NCBI GenBank assembly: GCA_023425455.1
Contig: JAFACP010000218.1
Coordinates: 1 to 5,673, forward strand
DNA from: Pseudomonadota bacterium
GTDB lineage: Bacteria > Pseudomonadota > Gammaproteobacteria > Enterobacterales > Enterobacteriaceae
DNA length: 5,673 bases
Direction: 5' to 3'
Both the position numbers and the translations under genes were made by a program. Below, in pieces: positions 1 to 5,563 of this stretch. A model generated the notes under the pieces. The model saw only the letters and a program-made list of their open reading frames with translations, ran no database searches and was not told where the DNA came from. How positions within the stretch are numbered: the stretch's first letter is position 1; each line of letters starts with the position of its first letter.

Positions 1-645
1 GCCGACGCTCAGCAGGCTGGTCAGGCTAAAGGTTGGGGCGATAAATTGCGGCATCACCAGCGACAATGTCAGTTCACTTGTGACAATGTCACCTTTAACG
101 GCAGCGACCAGCACCCCGACCAGCAGCGTGGCGACGATGGCGTAGCGCGGAGCAAAGGCTTTGGTAACCAGCCACGCGGCCAGCATACTGCCGCAGAGCA
201 GCAGGTTGCCTTGCAGGTTACCGAAAGCCTGCAGGCCGAAACGCAGCAATACCCCCGCCAGCATGGCGGCGGCGAGCGAGTGCGGGATCAATCTCATCAG
301 CCGTGCAAACAGGCCGGTGACGCCGCAGAGCAGGATCAGCGCATTGGCGAAGATAAAAACGCCGATGGTTTCGCTCAGCGTCACTCCCTGCAGGCTGGTG
401 GCCAGCAGGGCGGCACCTGGCGTAGACCAGGCGGTCAGGACCGGCGTTTTATACCACCAGGAGAGCGCCAGCGTACTTATGCCCATCCCTAAGCCAAGCG
501 AGGTCATCCACCCGGCAATCTGCCCGGGCGTTGCCCCGGCGGCGGCGGCGGCCTGCCAGATAATCGCCGCAGAGCTGGCGTAACCCACCAGCACCGCCAC
601 AAACCCGGCCAGAATTGCGGGGAAAAGATGAGATGAACTGCGCAT
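1..645 (-). CDS. ydcO: BenE/YdcO-family inner-membrane transporter, N-terminal part (truncated by window edge)
   Basis: This frame is open for 215 codons from an ATG at 643-645 to the left edge, so the C-terminal part (the family is about 390 residues) lies outside. The protein is strongly hydrophobic with several membrane segments. Recognisable family stretches are GYASSAAIIWQAA near residues 21-33, TAWSTPGAALLATSLQG near 75-91, and GLFARLMRLIPHSLAAAMLAG near 117-137. These match what I recall of E. coli YdcO and the benzoate/H+ symporter family BenE. The likely role is proton-coupled uptake of an organic acid. Benzoate is the family substrate, but the substrate of YdcO is not established. 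A GGAG ribosome binding site (complement of 651-654) lies five bases before the start. It is divergent from sutR and shares a 92-base control region with it. Identification is strong; substrate is inference. Confidence 0.93.
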   Translation of the reverse strand, partial: MRSSSHLFPAILAGFVAVLVGYASSAAIIWQAAAAAGATPGQIAGWMTSLGLGMGISTLALSWWYKTPVLTAWSTPGAALLATSLQGVTLSETIGVFIFANALILLCGVTGLFARLMRLIPHSLAAAMLAGVLLRFGLQAFGNLQGNLLLCGSMLAAWLVTKAFAPRYAIVATLLVGVLVAAVKGDIVTSELTLSLVMPQFIAPTFSLTSLLSVG

Positions 646-657
646 AAATACTCCGTT

Positions 658-703
658 GTGCGTTATAGCGTCCGCGTAACGGTATCACTGTGCGCTATAG
701 CGT
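658..703. promoter_or_regulatory. Duplicated palindromic element in the ydcO-sutR divergent control region (candidate SutR operator)
   Basis: Two near-identical 14-base units, GTGCGTTATAGCGT at 658-671 and GTGCGCTATAGCGT at 690-703, differ at one base and lie 32 bases apart, close to three helical turns. The second unit sits inside an 18-base palindrome at 689-706 (TGTGCGCTA/TAGCGTACA, 8 of 9 pairs match). The first is a weaker version of the same symmetry. On the minus strand the first unit contains TATAAC (complement of 662-667), a good -10 for ydcO, so a protein bound here would block ydcO. The second lies just before a TGG-TATGCT sequence at 709-717 that could be an extended -10 for sutR. 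XRE regulators typically bind such dyads as dimers, and this is the promoter region of an XRE gene, so autoregulation plus control of ydcO is the simplest reading. Repeats and symmetry are seen directly; the binding protein is inferred. Confidence 0.6.
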
Positions 704-737
704 ACAAGTGGTATGCTGTCGCGCAGCAGGAGGAACC

Positions 738-1265
738 ATGGAACTTACTCAACATCTGGCAACCACGCTTAAAACGTTGCGCCAGGCGCGTGGCTGGAGT
801 CTGGCCCGACTGGCGGATGAGACCGGCGTCTCGAAAGCAATGCTCGGGCAGATCGAGCGTAATGAATCGAGCCCGACGGTCTCCACGCTGTGGAAAATTG
901 CCACCGGGCTGAACGTACCCTTTTCGGCATTTATCACCCCGCAGGCGGAGCACCAGCCGGTGTTTGACCCGCAGCAGCAGGCGATGGTGGTAAAGCCCTT
1001 GTTTCCGTGGGACGAGACGCTCAAATTTGACCATTTCTCCATCACCCTTGCCCCCGGCGCCCTGAGCGAATCGACGCCGCACGAGGCCGGTGTGATTGAG
1101 CATGTGGTGGTCATCAGCGGCGAACTGGAGATCAACATTGACGGCGAATGGCGCACCCTGTGTGCCGATTGCGGGGTGCGTTTCGCCGGCGATAAGCCGC
1201 ACGCATACCGCAACAGCAGCGGCCGGACGGTGCATTTTCACTCACTGATCCATTATCCCCGCTGA
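738..1265 (+). CDS. sutR: XRE-family regulator with C-terminal cupin domain (SutR/YdcN)
   Basis: A 175-residue DNA-binding regulator. Residues about 7-62 form an XRE helix-turn-helix (LKTLRQARGWSLARLADETG followed by VSKAMLGQIERNESSPTVST). Residues about 95-172 form a small cupin barrel, with motif one around STPHEAGVIEHVVVISGELE (112-131) and motif two around GDKPHAYRN (151-159). The E. coli orthologue YdcN was renamed SutR because it regulates sulfur-utilisation genes; length and architecture agree. The start at 738 is chosen because a near-perfect AGGAGGAA (728-735) precedes it. The frame extends upstream to a GTG at 690, but that would run through the operator-like repeat. The cupin suggests a small-molecule effector, not identifiable from sequence. 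A CxxC pair (C142, C145) lies in the barrel. Divergent from ydcO; rlhA follows after 80 bases with its own promoter-like sequence. Confidence 0.92.
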   Translation: MELTQHLATTLKTLRQARGWSLARLADETGVSKAMLGQIERNESSPTVSTLWKIATGLNVPFSAFITPQAEHQPVFDPQQQAMVVKPLFPWDETLKFDHFSITLAPGALSESTPHEAGVIEHVVVISGELEINIDGEWRTLCADCGVRFAGDKPHAYRNSSGRTVHFHSLIHYPR

Positions 1266-1281
1266 AGGGGCGTAAAACGGT

Positions 1282-1309
1282 TTCACTCATGCCGGGTTCT
1301 GACTACAAT
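1282..1309 (+). promoter_or_regulatory. Candidate sigma-70 promoter of rlhA
   Basis: TTCACT at 1282-1287 (4 of 6 to the -35 consensus) is followed after 16 bases by TACAAT at 1304-1309 (5 of 6 to the -10). Transcription would start near 1316, giving a leader of about 30 bases before the rlhA ATG. It lies in the 80-base gap after the sutR stop, so rlhA can probably be transcribed independently of sutR. No terminator is visible between the two genes, so read-through from sutR is also possible. Confidence 0.5.
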
Positions 1310-1345
1310 AGCCGCCATTTTGACCCTAACGGATAACAACGACGT

Positions 1346-3310
1346 ATGCGCCTGCACGCCCATCATCTTGAACTTTTAAGCCCGGCCCGCGACGCGGCCA
1401 TTGCCCGTGAAGCGATCCTTCACGGTGCTGACGCCGTCTACATTGGCGGTCCTGGCTTCGGTGCCCGCCATAATGCCAGCAACAGCCTCAGCGATATTGC
1501 CGGGCTGGTACCGTTCGCCCATCGTTATGGCGCGAAAGTGTTCGTGACCCTGAATACCATTCTTCATGATGATGAGCTGGAGCCGGCGCAGCGGTTGATT
1601 ACCGATCTCTATCAGACCGGCGTCGATGCCCTGATCGTTCAGGATATGGGGGTGCTGGAGCTGGATATCCCGCCGATTGAGCTGCATGCCAGCACCCAGT
1701 GCGATATCCGCACCGTCGAAAAGGCGAGGTTTCTTTCCGACGTTGGCTTCTCGCAGATTGTGCTGGCGCGCGAGCTGAACCTGAACCAGATCCGCGATAT
1801 TCATCAGGCGACAGATGCGACCATCGAGTTCTTCATTCACGGCGCGCTGTGCGTCGCCTATTCCGGCCAGTGCAATATCTCCCATGCTCAGACCGGACGC
1901 AGCGCCAACCGGGGCGACTGCTCCCAGGCCTGTCGTCTGCCGTATACCCTGAAAGACGATCAGGGGCGGGTGGTGGCGTTTGAAAAACACCTGCTGTCTA
2001 TGAAGGACAACGACCAGACCGCCAACCTCGGCGCGCTGATCGATGCCGGGGTGCGCTCCTTCAAGATTGAAGGACGCTACAAAGACATGAGCTACGTGAA
2101 GAACATCACCGCCCATTACCGCCAGATGCTCGACGCCATCATTGACGATCGCGGCGACCTGGCGCGCGCCTCGGCTGGCCGCACCGAGCATTTCTTTATT
2201 CCGTCGACGGATAAAACCTTCCACCGTGGCAGCACCGATTACTTTGTTAACGCCCGTAAAGGCGATATCGGCGCCTTCGACTCACCGAAGTTTATCGGCC
2301 TGCCGGTGGGGGAAGTGCTGAAGGTCGGCAAAGATCATCTGGACGTTGAGGCCAGCGAGCCGCTGGCCAATGGCGACGGTCTGAACGTGATGATCAAGCG
2401 GGAGGTGGTTGGTTTTCGCGCCAACACCGTGGAAAAAACCGGGGAAAATCGCTACCGCGTCTGGCCAAATGAGATGCCAGCCGATCTCTACAAAGCGCGA
2501 CCGAACGCGGCGCTCAATCGTAACCTCGACCACAACTGGCAGCAGGCGCTGCTGAAAACCTCCAGCGAACGCCGCATCGCGGTAGACATCACCCTCGAGG
2601 GTCAGCAGGATCAGCTGATCCTGACCATGGCCTGTGAAGACGGGATCAGCGTCACCCACACCCTGGACGGGCACTTTGAGGTGGCGAACAACGCGGAAAA
2701 AGCGCTGAATAGCCTGCAGGATGGCGTTGCGAAGCTTGGGCAGACCCTCTATTACGCGCGCCACATTGAGATTACGTTGCCGGATGAGCTGTTTGTCCCG
2801 AACAGCGTGCTGAATGCGTTTCGTCGGGAGACGGCGGAACGGCTGGATGCGGCGCGTCTGGCGCACTACCCGCGCGCGAGCCGTAAAGCGGAGGCCGTGC
2901 CGACGCCGGTCTATCCGGACAGCCATCTGTCATTCCTGGCGAATGTCTACAACCACAAAGCCCGCGCGTTCTATCATCGCCACGGCGTACAGCTGATTGA
3001 CGCCGCGTATGAAGCGCACGAAGAGAAGGGCGATGTGCCGGTGATGATCACCAAACACTGCCTGCGCTTTGCCTTCAATCTGTGTCCGAAGCAGGCTAAA
3101 GGCAATATCAAAAGCTGGAAAGCAACGCCGATGCAGCTGGTCAACGGTGACGAGGTACTGACCCTGAAGTTTGACTGCCGTCCGTGTGAGATGCACGTCA
3201 TCGGCAAGATGAAAAATCATATTCTCAGGATGCCGCAGCCGGGCAGTATTGTCGCCTCCGTCAGCCCGGAAGATCTGCTGAAGACCCTGCCAAAGCGTAA
3301 AGGCGTTTAA
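1346..3310 (+). CDS. rlhA: 23S rRNA 5-hydroxycytidine C2501 synthase, peptidase U32 family
   Basis: A 654-residue protein, essentially the length of E. coli RlhA (formerly YdcP, 653). RlhA makes 5-hydroxycytidine at C2501 of 23S rRNA, near the peptidyl transferase centre; in E. coli the modification depends on iron supply. The U32 domain fills roughly residues 8-290. The U32 signature is visible: FFIHGALCVAYSGQCNISH (C169, C176), then RGDCSQACRLPY (C192, C196), then SFKIEGRYKDMSYV near 233-246. These cysteines are the expected iron-sulfur ligands. The position that carries a fourth cysteine in some relatives (HLLSMKDND) has none here, so C196 may substitute; that is inference. A second domain follows, and the C-terminal part carries another cysteine group (C572, C580, C611, C614). 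In-frame stops lie just upstream of the ATG at 1346; its ribosome binding site is weak. Paralogues TrhP and the UbiU/V proteins are shorter, so RlhA is preferred. Confidence 0.96.
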   Translation: MRLHAHHLELLSPARDAAIAREAILHGADAVYIGGPGFGARHNASNSLSDIAGLVPFAHRYGAKVFVTLNTILHDDELEPAQRLITDLYQTGVDALIVQDMGVLELDIPPIELHASTQCDIRTVEKARFLSDVGFSQIVLARELNLNQIRDIHQATDATIEFFIHGALCVAYSGQCNISHAQTGRSANRGDCSQACRLPYTLKDDQGRVVAFEKHLLSMKDNDQTANLGALIDAGVRSFKIEGRYKDMSYVKNITAHYRQMLDAIIDDRGDLARASAGRTEHFFIPSTDKTFHRGSTDYFVNARKGDIGAFDSPKFIGLPVGEVLKVGKDHLDVEASEPLANGDGLNVMIKREVVGFRANTVEKTGENRYRVWPNEMPADLYKARPNAALNRNLDHNWQQALLKTSSERRIAVDITLEGQQDQLILTMACEDGISVTHTLDGHFEVANNAEKALNSLQDGVAKLGQTLYYARHIEITLPDELFVPNSVLNAFRRETAERLDAARLAHYPRASRKAEAVPTPVYPDSHLSFLANVYNHKARAFYHRHGVQLIDAAYEAHEEKGDVPVMITKHCLRFAFNLCPKQAKGNIKSWKATPMQLVNGDEVLTLKFDCRPCEMHVIGKMKNHILRMPQPGSIVASVSPEDLLKTLPKRKGV

Positions 3311-3541
3311 TCAGCGAAAGTGGGTTTCAGGTTTGCGTGACTTCTGCCAGTGGTGGTGCTCGCGCAAACCTTCTGCCGACTCTTCAGCAGTGCTGCGGAT
3401 TTCATCGCTGTCGGCTTCATGCCGCAGCTGATAATCGACGCTCTGTATCCACAGAAAGTCATGACCTTTACGTTCGGCCAGAAGCTGGCCGGAAAATACG
3501 GCGCTAATCAGCACCATCAATATTAATCCCTTCTTAAACAT
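3311..3541 (-). CDS. yncJ: YncJ, small secreted/periplasmic protein of unknown function
   Basis: A 76-residue protein, the same length as E. coli YncJ. Residues 1-22 are a classical signal peptide (MFKKGLILMVLISAVFSG then QLLA), with likely cleavage after Ala22, so the mature protein is about 54 residues in the periplasm. The mature part is charged and helical-looking, with the family stretch QLRHEADSDEIRSTAEESAE followed by GLREH and WQKSRKPE. The ATG at 3539-3541 is chosen because it follows GAGGGGAGA (complement of 3546-3554); the upstream in-frame TTG lies inside that ribosome binding site. Function is unknown. The gene is tail-to-tail with rlhA: its TGA (complement of 3311-3313) directly adjoins the rlhA TAA at 3308-3310. 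I see no clear promoter for it. In E. coli hicAB follows at this locus; I see no hicA or hicB here. Confidence 0.93.
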   Translation of the reverse strand: MFKKGLILMVLISAVFSGQLLAERKGHDFLWIQSVDYQLRHEADSDEIRSTAEESAEGLREHHHWQKSRKPETHFR

Positions 3542-3628
3542 GCTTTCTCCCCTCAACAGGCAACGCTGGCTATGATGCCGGTAATTTCATCAGCTTATTA
3601 TTCAGCTGTTCAAATTAGCGAAAAGGAA

Positions 3629-3656
3629 TTGTCAGCGACTGTGGCGGGAAAATAAT
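3629..3656 (+). promoter_or_regulatory. Candidate orphan sigma-70 promoter
   Basis: TTGTCA at 3629-3634 (5 of 6) and AATAAT at 3651-3656 (5 of 6) are separated by 16 bases. This is the best plus-strand promoter match I found in the gap. Start would be near 3663. The -10 overlaps the left arm of the 3654-3680 hairpin, so the transcript would lack that arm and escape termination there. Only non-coding sequence and a doubtful small frame follow before the terminator at 3968-3993. Confidence 0.4.
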
Positions 3657-3680
3657 AAAGGGGCAATTTGCCCCTTTATT
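3654..3680. terminator. Bidirectional-type Rho-independent terminator hairpin
   Basis: An 11-base-pair perfect stem pairs AATAAAGGGGC (3654-3664) with GCCCCTTTATT (3670-3680) around a five-base AATTT loop. The GC core is followed by TTTATTT on the plus strand and by TTTATTATTTT on the minus strand, so either direction could terminate. In the minus direction it would stop transcripts coming from ftrA or from the possible decayed gene before they enter yncJ. In the plus direction it would stop rlhA read-through across yncJ. Confidence 0.8.
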
Positions 3681-3889
3681 TAACCCGGCAATTGCACCAG
3701 TGAATCGTGGAGGAATGGTGAATGCCGCAGCATATTCAGAATCGGCCTGGACATTAATACAGATAAGACTCCTGCTCAGCTAACCGAATATGACAAGTCG
3801 TAATACCACTCAGCATGGGGGATTTTATCTCTCAGGAGATACTGCTCTGGCAGGCCGTTTAGCTGTTGTTGAAATTCACCGTGATAGCT
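3680..3889 (-). pseudogene. Possible decayed coding remnant
   Basis: On the minus strand one frame runs from just after a TAA (complement of 3890-3892) through 37 open codons that look protein-like (for example LPEQYLLRDKIPHAEWYYD). It meets a TGA (complement of 3776-3778), then reads on for 31 codons to a TAA (complement of 3680-3682) that touches the terminator hairpin. A stop codon directly beside a terminator is a typical gene end, which is why I list it. There is no start codon with a ribosome binding site in the first segment. I do not recognise the product. Chance open frame is a serious alternative, as the plus strand is also open across part of it. Confidence 0.2.
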
Positions 3890-3930
3890 TTATTGACGAT
3901 CCGCTGCCCGGCATTCGCTGTCGGGGATGA
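3790..3930 (+). CDS. Doubtful small open reading frame, 46 residues
   Basis: An ATG at 3790 opens 46 codons, starting MTSRNTTQHGG and ending PLPGIRCRG, with TGA at 3928-3930, 37 bases before a strong plus-strand terminator. I do not recognise it. It has no signal peptide or membrane segment, and no ribosome binding site precedes the ATG. In the same frame, a further 22-codon segment (ATG at 3715, near a GGAGG at 3709-3713) ends at TAA 3781-3783 just before it, so the pair may be fragments of one interrupted frame. The only argument for reality is position between a promoter-like sequence and a terminator. The opposite strand is also partly open here, which weakens the case. Confidence 0.15.
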   Translation: MTSRNTTQHGGFYLSGDTALAGRLAVVEIHRDSFIDDPLPGIRCRG

Positions 3931-3967
3931 AGAGAGCAAAATACAAATCTATCCATGCAAGCATTGA

Positions 3968-3993
3968 CCGCCAGAGACTGGCGGTTTTTTTTT
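3968..3993 (+). terminator. Strong Rho-independent terminator, plus strand
   Basis: A perfect seven-base-pair GC-rich stem, CCGCCAG (3968-3974) with CTGGCGG (3978-3984) and a three-base AGA loop, is followed by nine consecutive T (3985-3993). The T run lies only on the plus-strand side, so it terminates rightward transcripts. No confident rightward gene ends nearby; rlhA ends about 660 bases upstream. It also protects the 3' end of ftrA, which converges on it with 17 bases between, from antisense transcription. Confidence 0.85.
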
Positions 3994-4010
3994 GCCTGCA
4001 TTCGGCGAAT

Positions 4011-4979
4011 TCAGGGTGAGGGCGTAAGACGTTGTTTACGGTACTGCGCCGGTGAAAGGTCGAAATGCAGGCGGAAGTGGTGACGCAATGAGGCCGCGTG
4101 GGCGAAGCCGGTCTGTTCAGCAATGCTGTCGATACTTAACCGGCTGTTCTCCAGATAATCTTTTGCCCGCAGCAGCCGCTCATTGAGCAGCCAGCGGGCC
4201 GGCGTTGTGCCAGTGGCATCACGGAAGCGGCGCAAAAAGGTGCGCTGGCTCATGCCTGTGCGCCGCGCCAGGGAGTCGACGCTGTGCGGGGCGGCCAGCT
4301 GCTGATGCAGAAAATCGAACAGCTGTCCCAGCCGCTGGCTCTCGCGTAGCTGCGCGACCGGGCGGCTGAGCTGCTGGGTTTGCGAACCGTCCCGGTGCGG
4401 CTGAACCACCAGCCGACGGGCGACCCGGTTGGCGGCGTCGGTTCCGTAATCCCGGCGGATCAAATGTAAACAGAGATCGATGCCTGCCGCGCTGCCGGCG
4501 GAAGTCAGAATATCGCCTTCGTCCTGATACAGCACGTCATCGACCACCCTGATGGCCGGAAAGCGGGACTTCAGCGTCTCAATATAGCGCCAGTGGGTGG
4601 TCGCGTTGCGCCCGTCGAGCAGCCCTGATGCCGCCAGTACGAAGACCCCGGAACAGATGGAAAGCAGCTGGCAGCCGCGCGCGTGCGCCTGGCGTAATGC
4701 GTCGCACAGTGCGTCCGGTACCGGGGCATCCACACCGCGCCAGCCGGGGATCACCACCAGGTCAGCGGTTGTCAGTAGCTGCAGATCGCCGTCGGCGATG
4801 ATCCTGATCCCGCCGGTGGCCCGCAGTTCGCCCTGATCAACCCCGGCAACGGCGAAACGATACCAGTCATCCCCCATTTCCGGGCGCGGCAGACCAAAGA
4901 TCTCCACCGCCACGCCAAACTCAAAGGTACACAACCCGTCATAGGCCAGCACCACGACCTGCGGGGAAGAGATTGTCAT
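4011..4979 (-). CDS. ftrA: GlxA/FtrA-type transcriptional regulator (DJ-1/PfpI-like domain plus AraC helix-turn-helix)
   Basis: About 322 residues with the two-part architecture of the GlxA family. Residues about 6-175 form a DJ-1/PfpI-like sensor domain: strand VVVLAYDG, the family stretch CTFEFGVAVEIFGLPRPE, and a nucleophile-elbow cysteine C109 in LLSICSGVFVLAASG. The C-terminal region is an AraC/XylS DNA-binding domain with two helix-turn-helix units, at about 233-254 (SVDSLARRTGMSQRTFLRRF) and 282-304 (SIDSIAEQTGFAHAASLRHH), ending with the SPAQYRK motif. The sensor domain probably binds a metabolite and is not expected to be a protease. FtrA is my recollection of the closest named subfamily. 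The start is uncertain: ATGs at 5012, 5000 and 4979 are all in frame and none has a good ribosome binding site. I prefer 4979 because it leaves the usual short lead before the first strand and a larger divergent promoter space. Divergent from the rhodanese gene, its likely target. Confidence 0.88.
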   Translation of the reverse strand: MTISSPQVVVLAYDGLCTFEFGVAVEIFGLPRPEMGDDWYRFAVAGVDQGELRATGGIRIIADGDLQLLTTADLVVIPGWRGVDAPVPDALCDALRQAHARGCQLLSICSGVFVLAASGLLDGRNATTHWRYIETLKSRFPAIRVVDDVLYQDEGDILTSAGSAAGIDLCLHLIRRDYGTDAANRVARRLVVQPHRDGSQTQQLSRPVAQLRESQRLGQLFDFLHQQLAAPHSVDSLARRTGMSQRTFLRRFRDATGTTPARWLLNERLLRAKDYLENSRLSIDSIAEQTGFAHAASLRHHFRLHFDLSPAQYRKQRLTPSP

Positions 4980-5039
4980 TTTTTTGTGGTTTTCTGGCAT
5001 AAAGCGGGGCATTCATCGGCTGAGGTCAGGGATAGAGTA

Positions 5040-5049
5040 GTGTTAACAC
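5040..5049. promoter_or_regulatory. Perfect 10-base palindrome between ftrA and the rhodanese gene (possible operator)
   Basis: GTGTTAACAC is an exact inverted repeat lying 24 bases before the rhodanese start and 60 bases before the preferred ftrA start. A divergent regulator-target pair commonly shares one control site, and this is the most symmetric element in the gap. AraC-type proteins often bind direct repeats instead of palindromes, so assignment to FtrA is weak. Confidence 0.3.
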
Positions 5050-5073
5050 AAACCGCAACAATGAGGAAGAAAC

Positions 5074-5469
5074 GTGAGCTATGTAACTGAATTTCCGGCG
5101 GCGGAGCCGCAGGAGGCGGTCGCGCATTTTCAGCGTCGTCTGAGTGTGGAGACCGACTGCGCGGATGTCCACTACGCCGTGACCCGCCAGCAGCAGGACT
5201 TTGTCCTGCTGCATGTGGTTGGCAGTGAAGAGCAGTTCGCCCGTCGTCATGTGCCTGGCGCGGTGCATCTTCCCTGGCGCCAGATAACCCGGGAGAGAAT
5301 GGCGCACTGGCCTGTCGGCACGCTGTTTGTTGTCTACTGCGCCGGACCACACTGCAACGGCGCCGATCGGGCCGCACTGATACTGGCCCGGCTGGGACTG
5401 CCGGTCAAAATCATGCTCGGGGGGATGACCGGCTGGGAGGATGAGCGTTTCGCGTTTGCCCCTCATTAA
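5074..5469 (+). CDS. Single-domain rhodanese-like sulfurtransferase
   Basis: A 131-residue, cytoplasmic-looking protein (no signal peptide or membrane segment) made of one rhodanese domain, residues about 22-127. Rhodaneses carry sulfane sulfur as a persulfide on an active-site cysteine. Visible landmarks are the CH2A-like strand-helix LLHVVGSEEQFARRHVPGAV (45-64), the active-site strand and loop FVVYCAGPHCNGADRA (85-100) with C89 as catalytic candidate, and the C-terminal GGMTGWEDE (116-124). Two things are odd: the usual LLDVR aspartate is His (LLHV), and the loop holds a second cysteine, C94, where many relatives have Arg. It starts with GTG at 5074, supported by GAGGAAGA at 5063-5070. The donor and acceptor are unknown. 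Divergence from ftrA suggests control by that regulator; no terminator is evident after it. Confidence 0.88.
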   Translation: MSYVTEFPAAEPQEAVAHFQRRLSVETDCADVHYAVTRQQQDFVLLHVVGSEEQFARRHVPGAVHLPWRQITRERMAHWPVGTLFVVYCAGPHCNGADRAALILARLGLPVKIMLGGMTGWEDERFAFAPH

Positions 5470-5490
5470 CGTATCTGGCGGCAGTGAAGA

Positions 5491-5503
5491 TGAATTTTTT
5501 TCA
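5491..5503. promoter_or_regulatory. MetR-type binding site
   Basis: TGAATTTTTTTCA matches the MetR consensus TGAA-N5-TTCA exactly, with T at the central position as the consensus prefers. A weaker half-site, TGAA at 5511-5514, begins 20 bases further on, about two helical turns. MetR activates metE and other methionine genes with homocysteine as effector. Here the site lies about 70 bases upstream of the -35 element of the following gene. The T-rich spacer means chance is possible, but the adjacent MetJ boxes support it. Confidence 0.5.
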
Positions 5504-5563
5504 CTACCGATGAAATTTTCTCGTTTGTCGGCGGAGGCCAGCTATTACATCTTTTTTTGGATA

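Larger units (their letters stand above)
3542..4010. other. 469-base region without a confident gene, between yncJ and ftrA
   Basis: This stretch holds a promoter-like sequence (plus, 3629-3656), an AT-flanked hairpin that could terminate on either strand (3654-3680), and a strong plus-strand terminator (3968-3993). The frames between them are short. One plus frame has an ATG at 3790 and 46 codons; one minus frame is open over 3779-3889 (37 codons) and continues to a stop right beside the hairpin, interrupted by a single TGA. Neither has a convincing start with ribosome binding site. Base composition is more AT-rich than the flanking genes, as expected of intergenic or decaying sequence. In E. 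coli the hicAB toxin-antitoxin genes lie to this side of yncJ; I see no trace of them here. Confidence 0.6.

Noticed and set aside
394..401. Chi-like octamer GCTGGTGG here, and its complement at 585-592 and 4406-4413
   Set aside because: Each lies inside a gene, and this octamer is common in GC-rich enterobacterial coding sequence; no special placement.
46..583. Plus-strand frames at 46-492 and 161-583
   Set aside because: Antisense to the ydcO frame, whose translation has unmistakable transporter segments; the plus frames show no family features.
690..737. Upstream GTG start at 690 that would extend sutR by 16 residues
   Set aside because: It begins inside the operator-like repeat and lacks a ribosome binding site, whereas the ATG at 738 follows AGGAGGAA and gives the family's usual N-terminus.
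663..1241. Long minus-strand open frames across sutR (663-1241 and 749-1213)
   Set aside because: They lie antisense to a well-recognised gene, show no family features, and are typical shadow frames of GC-rich coding sequence.
1376..2926. Long minus-strand frames across rlhA (1376-2224, 2282-2926)
   Set aside because: Antisense to the conserved rlhA frame, with no recognisable domain or ribosome binding site; shadows.
3542..3556. Upstream TTG start that would extend yncJ by five residues
   Set aside because: Those codons are the ribosome binding site itself; the ATG at 3539-3541 gives a normal signal peptide and the 76-residue family length.
4976..5466. Minus-strand frames antisense to the rhodanese gene (4976-5377, 5026-5466)
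   Set aside because: The plus frame carries clear rhodanese motifs and a ribosome binding site; the antisense frames are compositionally odd shadows.
5483..5505. Hairpin AGTGAA/TTCACT considered as the rhodanese terminator
   Set aside because: Only six AT-rich pairs around a long loop with no following T run; the same bases are better explained by the TGAA-N5-TTCA MetR-type site.
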